The notes under the pieces were generated by a model. That model was not told where the DNA came from. It ran no database searches and was given only the letters and a program-made list of their open reading frames with translations. DNA of 64,000 nt. Source: Pachyseris speciosa. Its lineage: Eukaryota; Cnidaria; Anthozoa; Scleractinia; Pachyseridae. The stretch lies in NCBI GenBank assembly GCA_016490735.1, contig JAEMWC010001499.1, positions 22,501 to 86,500 of the forward strand, given 5' to 3'. The translations under genes and the position numbers were made by a program. Shown in pieces: positions 59,746 to 64,000 of this stretch. How positions within the stretch are numbered: position 1 is the stretch's first letter; each line of letters begins with the position of its first letter.

Positions 59746-60118
59746 AAGATGGCGGACTCGCCCAGCCACGAGTTTTGATGTTCAGCATACTCAAATGAAT
59801 ATTTCACCTCAAGATCACTTTCGATATCAGAAAATAACTGATGGTGAATAAACCTAGTCGGTAAAGATCCAAAGGAGTCATGAACGAGGAGTTTCAAGCA
59901 TAAAAACTTGAAAACCAAGAGCGCCCAATAACATCGACTAGACCACATGTCTGCAGGAACGGGTGCTGCCAAAAATTGAATCAGGTGATCGCAGAAGTGT
60001 GTTTCCATGATTGCAATAGACTCCGACTCACACAACATTTGCGGCTTAGCCGCGCTTCACAAACGCTTATTCTGTTATATCTCAGTTACTGTTAAAATGC
60101 AGAACTTACTTTTAAGAG

Positions 60119-60324
60119 AGCGCTTATTTCACCGTGAAAACGGGCTTAACGCAAGCATAAACATAAGCGCAAGCACAAGCGTAAGGATCAAAATTTTTAC
60201 TTTTCCTGGTGCTTGCGCTTATGCTTGCGTTCGCTTGCGTGGTGTCGTTTTCACTTGGCATAAGCTTCATATGCTTGCGCTTATGCTTGCGCTTGTGCTT
60301 GCGTCGCTAGTGAAAACCAGGCTT
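60119..60324. mobile_element. MITE, copy 2 of the GCAAGC-rich family
   Basis: It ends TCGCTAGTGAAAACCAGGCTT exactly as the 6479-6727 element does and has the same AAGCGCAAGCACAAGCG interior. The left terminus is truncated or rearranged. Confidence 0.7.
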
Positions 60325-61421
60325 TAGTGTTCCTTGGAACGTGTTTCTTTGTAGGGAAGCAATGATCCCGAGTCGGGGGCTTCCAGTAACATTTACTTTG
60401 TGTAGCCCGTATTACAGTGAATTTAGAGTGCACATTCATGTCATTGTTTCCTATGCTTTCCCCGTCTTTCCCTGTTTTTTGCTATTATCCTCTGATTTCT
60501 CCTAGGCACACATGATCTTACCAGTTATTTTAATACCCTCGGTTGAAGGCCTCACATTCTTCGGTCTGATGCCTTACCAGTTCATCCGTGTATGAGAACT
60601 TTCGGGGTCAAAATATTTTCATGATTCAATTTTTTCCCTCTTTGGTTAGACGAATGATTATATTAGCAATTGGTAAGAGGAAAATTTAGAAGATGAGTAA
60701 ATCAGGACGAGAAAGGCTAAAAAATGGTTTTCTAGAGGAGTTCATAACTTGCTAAAGGCGTCGTAATAAGGTAATTCCAATTAGGAATCTAGCACTCCTT
60801 TGACACTTTTCGCGCGCTAAGCTTCATTAGCTTTCATATCAGATATCAAGTTTAGATCAACATTCCAAGAAATTCTAGTGGGTTGCTGTGTGAAACTCAT
60901 TTTTTGCCATCAAAAGAAACATTTAACCTTGTCGCCTGCCGCTGAACGTAGAATAAACTTTCCAGCGAATAAATGACGCTAATTTGTCACGTATCCTCCT
61001 TCGATGAGGTGTGAAAACTGCACCTCTTGGGAGACCAGTCAACTCGCGGTTTATTTTTGCGTGTTGTTCACTGGGTCACATTTGAGCTGTTTTCAGTCTC
61101 GTGGCGTCCAAATCCAAGCGCGTGATACGCATTGAAAAGAATGCTGTGCGACCAACATTAGGATGGAAAATATTGTAAAAGCCTCACACACACACACACG
61201 TTATTCTATTACGTCCTGAAAGTTATACAGTTTGCTTAGCTATCCTTGGTGAAGCAAGAGCTTTTAATTTGGTTAATCAAACATTGCCGGTTGCATCTCA
61301 ACTGAAAACAAAACATGTTATAAGATATATAGATATAGAGCTATTTTCACATTCTAAGTCGTATTAGATTAGTTTTCAGGAGCGTCTTCATCATGAAAAA
61401 GCCTATACTCTCAACACACTA
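60325..61421. other. Unassigned intergenic or intronic DNA
   Basis: AT-rich, no supported gene. A short (CA)n run lies near 61185-61198. Confidence 0.4.
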
Positions 61422-61444
61422 ATTTGCATATGCAACTATAAAAG
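61422..61444 (+). promoter_or_regulatory. Octamer and TATA box upstream of the OTU exon
   Basis: ATTTGCAT at 61422-61429 and TATAAAAG at 61437-61444 are well spaced for a core promoter with a start near 61467. If used, translation would begin at the in-frame Met of VMAIAK about 85 codons into the frame. The alternative is that TTTGTTTCAG at 61467-61476 is a splice acceptor. Confidence 0.35.
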
Positions 61445-61476
61445 TAGTTTCACCCAAAGACCTAGTTTTGTTTCAG

Positions 61477-62518
61477 TTTAAAAGATCCCTTCTCGGAGGA
61501 GCATCCACTATCTCTCCTGAGCTTGCTGTTGCAGTCTTCACCGTAGTGTTATACGTATGGAACTGTAAAATTTCTCTAGATCGTAAGAAACATCGATCCA
61601 ATGCTAGAGTGATTCCTGTAGTGCCTATTGAGATTCAACAAAACGAAGGAACGGCTATCTCCTATGATGAGTGGAGCAAGAAATTTAAGAGTACCTGTGT
61701 GCCAGGAAACGTTCCTGCAGTAATGGCAATTGCAAAGGATAATTTTAGTGTCTCGTCACCATTCACACCGATGGAAGTTAGTAGCGGTGTTTTTGCAGAC
61801 AGGGTTGAAGATCTAAAAAGCGACGCGGTACTGAACTATACATTAAACAGAGTTCTTCACTTGACCGATGTTCTGACCTCAATTGAAAAGAAATGCACCT
61901 CAAGAGCATTTGATATTTTAAACTTTCCATTCTCTGACGTTAAAAGAATGGTCCAAGCTTTTCGTGGCAATGTATCATCCGAAGACAGCGACATTGACGG
62001 CAAAGGACTCTATGCAGAAATGAATCGTGACTGCCTTCGACGACACCTGTCTGCATTTGGCCTTGAATTAGACCAAGTCCCTGGAGATGGCGATTGCTGT
62101 TTCGCAAGCATTGTGAAGGAACTTCATAAATTACTAGCTAACAATGATGATGGTAATGAGGAATTCGCTGGACATTTGAAATCTGTTGGACTAGGAAACT
62201 CAACTGAGAGAGACACGCTGCAACTGCGCCTGTTGTTTTGCCAGGAAATTGAGAAAAATCTCGAGAAGTATAGTTCTTTCATGAACTTCAACGTGAAAGA
62301 CGAACTGAAGAGATTTTCGGAATCGGGATGGTTCAATAGTTCCTTGGCAGATCTCCGTGTTTATGGATGTAGGAACCTGTTGGAGATTCCAGTGATTGTG
62401 ATCACTTCTATTCCTGGTTCACCGGTTCTAACATTTGTGCCATCCACGCTGCAAAGTACGCGTTCAATCTACATTGCCTATAATCATTCCTCCCCAGGTC
62501 ATTACGATGGAACTAAAG
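61477..62518 (+). CDS. OTU-domain cysteine protease-like exon, partial gene
   Basis: The frame opens after a good acceptor (TTTGTTTCAG) and stays open to a consensus donor (AAAG/GTGAGT) at 62518, giving 347 codons plus one base. Residues about 10-28 are hydrophobic (LAVAVFTVVLYVW) and could be a membrane anchor, followed by basic DRKKHR. The OTU core begins near residue 200: VPGDGDCCFASIVKELHKL, with the catalytic Cys at about 207, and ends with YNHSSPGHYDGTK, whose His (about 342) is the usual general base. By family it would cleave ubiquitin or a related modifier. The frame stays open past the donor, but that part reads into repeat DNA, so I end at the splice site. No other exon is recognised. 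OTU domains also ride in some transposons, so host-gene status is not certain. Confidence 0.72.
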
Positions 62519-63192
62519 GTGAGTTACCTTTTGTATTCAGAACTCCTAAGTACCTGAAAAGTAAAAAGTTGTCATTTCTCCAGCGAAATTTTAACACCTG
62601 TTACTTCGAGAATGAACAATGTGAAGGACGTTTACGGATACTCAGGGCCCGCGGAGCAGTTTTTAAAGTTAGGGGGCGGGGGTGGGGAACCGCTCGCGCG
62701 TTTTCAAGTGAGGGGAGGGGACTAACTCTAAAAATAATTAAAACGCATATAATTCCGTTGAATTCATAAGCTTTGTCCAGCAGTTAACATATTTTATTAA
62801 CTCAGAAAATCAAGTGATACCCTTTTCTACACTTTTCAACTCAATTCAAACATTTAGAGAAAGAATTTAGTGACAAAATAAGCTTTGTAATCACACGTAA
62901 CGTAATCCGTAAACGAAGGTAGAGTAATCATAACTTTTGGTTCATTTATTCGTTTACTGTCACGAAATCGGATTCTCTAAATGTACCGAAATTCCTTATT
63001 TTCGATTGTCGCTAAGACCAACAAATTCATTTGCCACTTCAACAAGGCAAAGTTTTTCTGTTCTGTCTTTGTGAGTGTTGAGTACTGTAAGATTACTGAA
63101 CCTTTCTTGAGTCTTTTCTTTAAGCCTTTCTTGAGTAACTCTTCAAGAGACGCTTTCACAGCCAACATAAAAAAAATTTAAATTAAATTTTA
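62519..63192. other. Downstream of OTU exon; no gene seen
   Basis: It contains a G-rich repeat-like stretch at about 62648-62720 (GCGGAGCAGTTTTTAAAGTT) and AT-rich sequence. The next OTU-gene exon, if any, is not here or not recognisable. Confidence 0.4.
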
Positions 63193-64000
63193 AGGGGTAT
63201 ACATGGTTATACAAGAGTATACAGGGGTATACATGGTTTACAAGAGTATACAGGGGTATACATGGGTATACAAGAGTTTACAGGGGTATACAAGAGTATA
63301 CATGGGTATACATGGGTACACAAGAGTATACAGGGGTATACAGGGGTCTACAAGAGTATACATGGGTATACATGGGTATACATGGGTATACAAGAGTATA
63401 CATGGGTATACATGGGTATACAGGGGTATACAAGAGTATACATGGGTATACATGGGTATACAGTGGTATACAAGAGTATACAGGGGTATACAAGAGTATA
63501 CATGGGTATACAAGGGTATACATGGGTATACAAGAGTATACAGGGGTATACAAGAGTATACATGGGTATACAAGGGTATACATGGGTATACAAGAATATA
63601 CAAGAGTATACAGGGGTACACAAGGGTATACATGGGTATACAAGAGTTTACAGGGGTATACAAGGGTATACATGGGTATACAAGGGTATACATGGGTATA
63701 CAAGAGTTTACAGGGGTATACAAGGGTATACATGGGTATACAAGAGTATACATGGGTATACAAGGGTATACATGGGTATACAAGAGTATACAAGAGTATA
63801 CAGGGGTATACAAGGGTATAGATGGGTATACAAGAGTATACAGGGGTATACAAGAGTATACATGGGTATACAAGGGTATACATGGGTTTACAAGAGTTTA
63901 CAGGGGTATACAAGGGTATACATGGGTATACAAGAGTTTACAGGGTATACATGGGTATACAAGAGTATACAGTGGTAGACAAGAGTATACATGGGTATAA
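63193..64000. repeat. Second array of the 10-bp satellite, opposite orientation, truncated by the window edge
   Basis: GGGTATACAT, GGGTATACAG, GGGTATACAA and AGAGTATACA monomers are the reverse complements of those at 52235-55495. At least 80 monomers lie in the window and the array continues beyond 64000. Long open frames across it are artefacts. Confidence 0.95.

Noticed and set aside
59682..60038. 118-codon minus-strand frame
   Set aside because: No family resemblance, and its end overlaps the repeat element with GGCACCCAACGA ends. It may be chance or a lost gene.
62519..62769. Read-through extension of the OTU frame
   Set aside because: A consensus donor GTGAGT precedes it, and the added residues are basic, low-complexity sequence from a G-rich repeat.
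63203..64000. 265-codon open frame in the second satellite array
   Set aside because: Same artefact as above.

Overview
The window is a metazoan nuclear sequence, most likely from a cnidarian and probably a stony coral. It is AT-rich. Genes have GT-AG introns and animal-type content: a Bardet-Biedl protein, the U5 snRNP assembly factor AAR2, a DM-domain regulator, and a C-type lectin/von Willebrand A protein. Penelope-like elements with GIY-YIG endonucleases, a CR1/L2-like LINE and many small inverted-repeat elements fill the introns and intergenic DNA. The species call is inference; no sequence here names the organism.

Layout. 0.2-6.2 kb (-): the 5' nine coding exons of TTC8/BBS8, with the rest off the left edge. 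9.2-10.6 kb (+): an intronless F-box/LRR gene. 14.8-25.1 kb (+): a complete six-exon AAR2 gene whose first intron carries an inactivated Penelope-like element, hammerhead ribozyme motifs, a palindrome and AT-rich satellite. 27.6-31.7 kb (-): a two-exon DMRT gene with DM domain, DMA domain and a C-terminal zinc ribbon; a tRNA-Thr-like gene lies antisense in its intron. 36.4-39.3 kb (-): exons of a CTLD-CTLD-vWA protein, interrupted upstream by a young Penelope insertion with an inverted terminal duplication. 46.9-50.5 kb (-): an expansin-like gene (double-psi beta-barrel plus CBM63-like domain), unusual for an animal. 50.8-52.0 kb (-): a decayed Penelope relic. 52.2-55.5 kb: a 10-bp minisatellite with about 326 monomers. 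56.4-59.3 kb (-): a decayed PHD-endonuclease-RT LINE. 61.5-62.5 kb (+): an OTU-type cysteine protease exon. 63.2-64.0 kb: a second array of the same 10-bp satellite in the opposite orientation, running off the right edge.

The genes do not form one pathway. They are independent housekeeping (TTC8, AAR2, F-box), developmental (DMRT) and secreted/extracellular (lectin-vWA, expansin) genes. Exon limits were set by hand from GT/AG sites, reading phase and family similarity; no transcript evidence was available. The points I find most interesting are the expansin-like gene, the phrased 10-bp satellite pair, the Penelope copies with hammerhead motifs, and a small inverted-repeat family with exact 8-bp target duplications.
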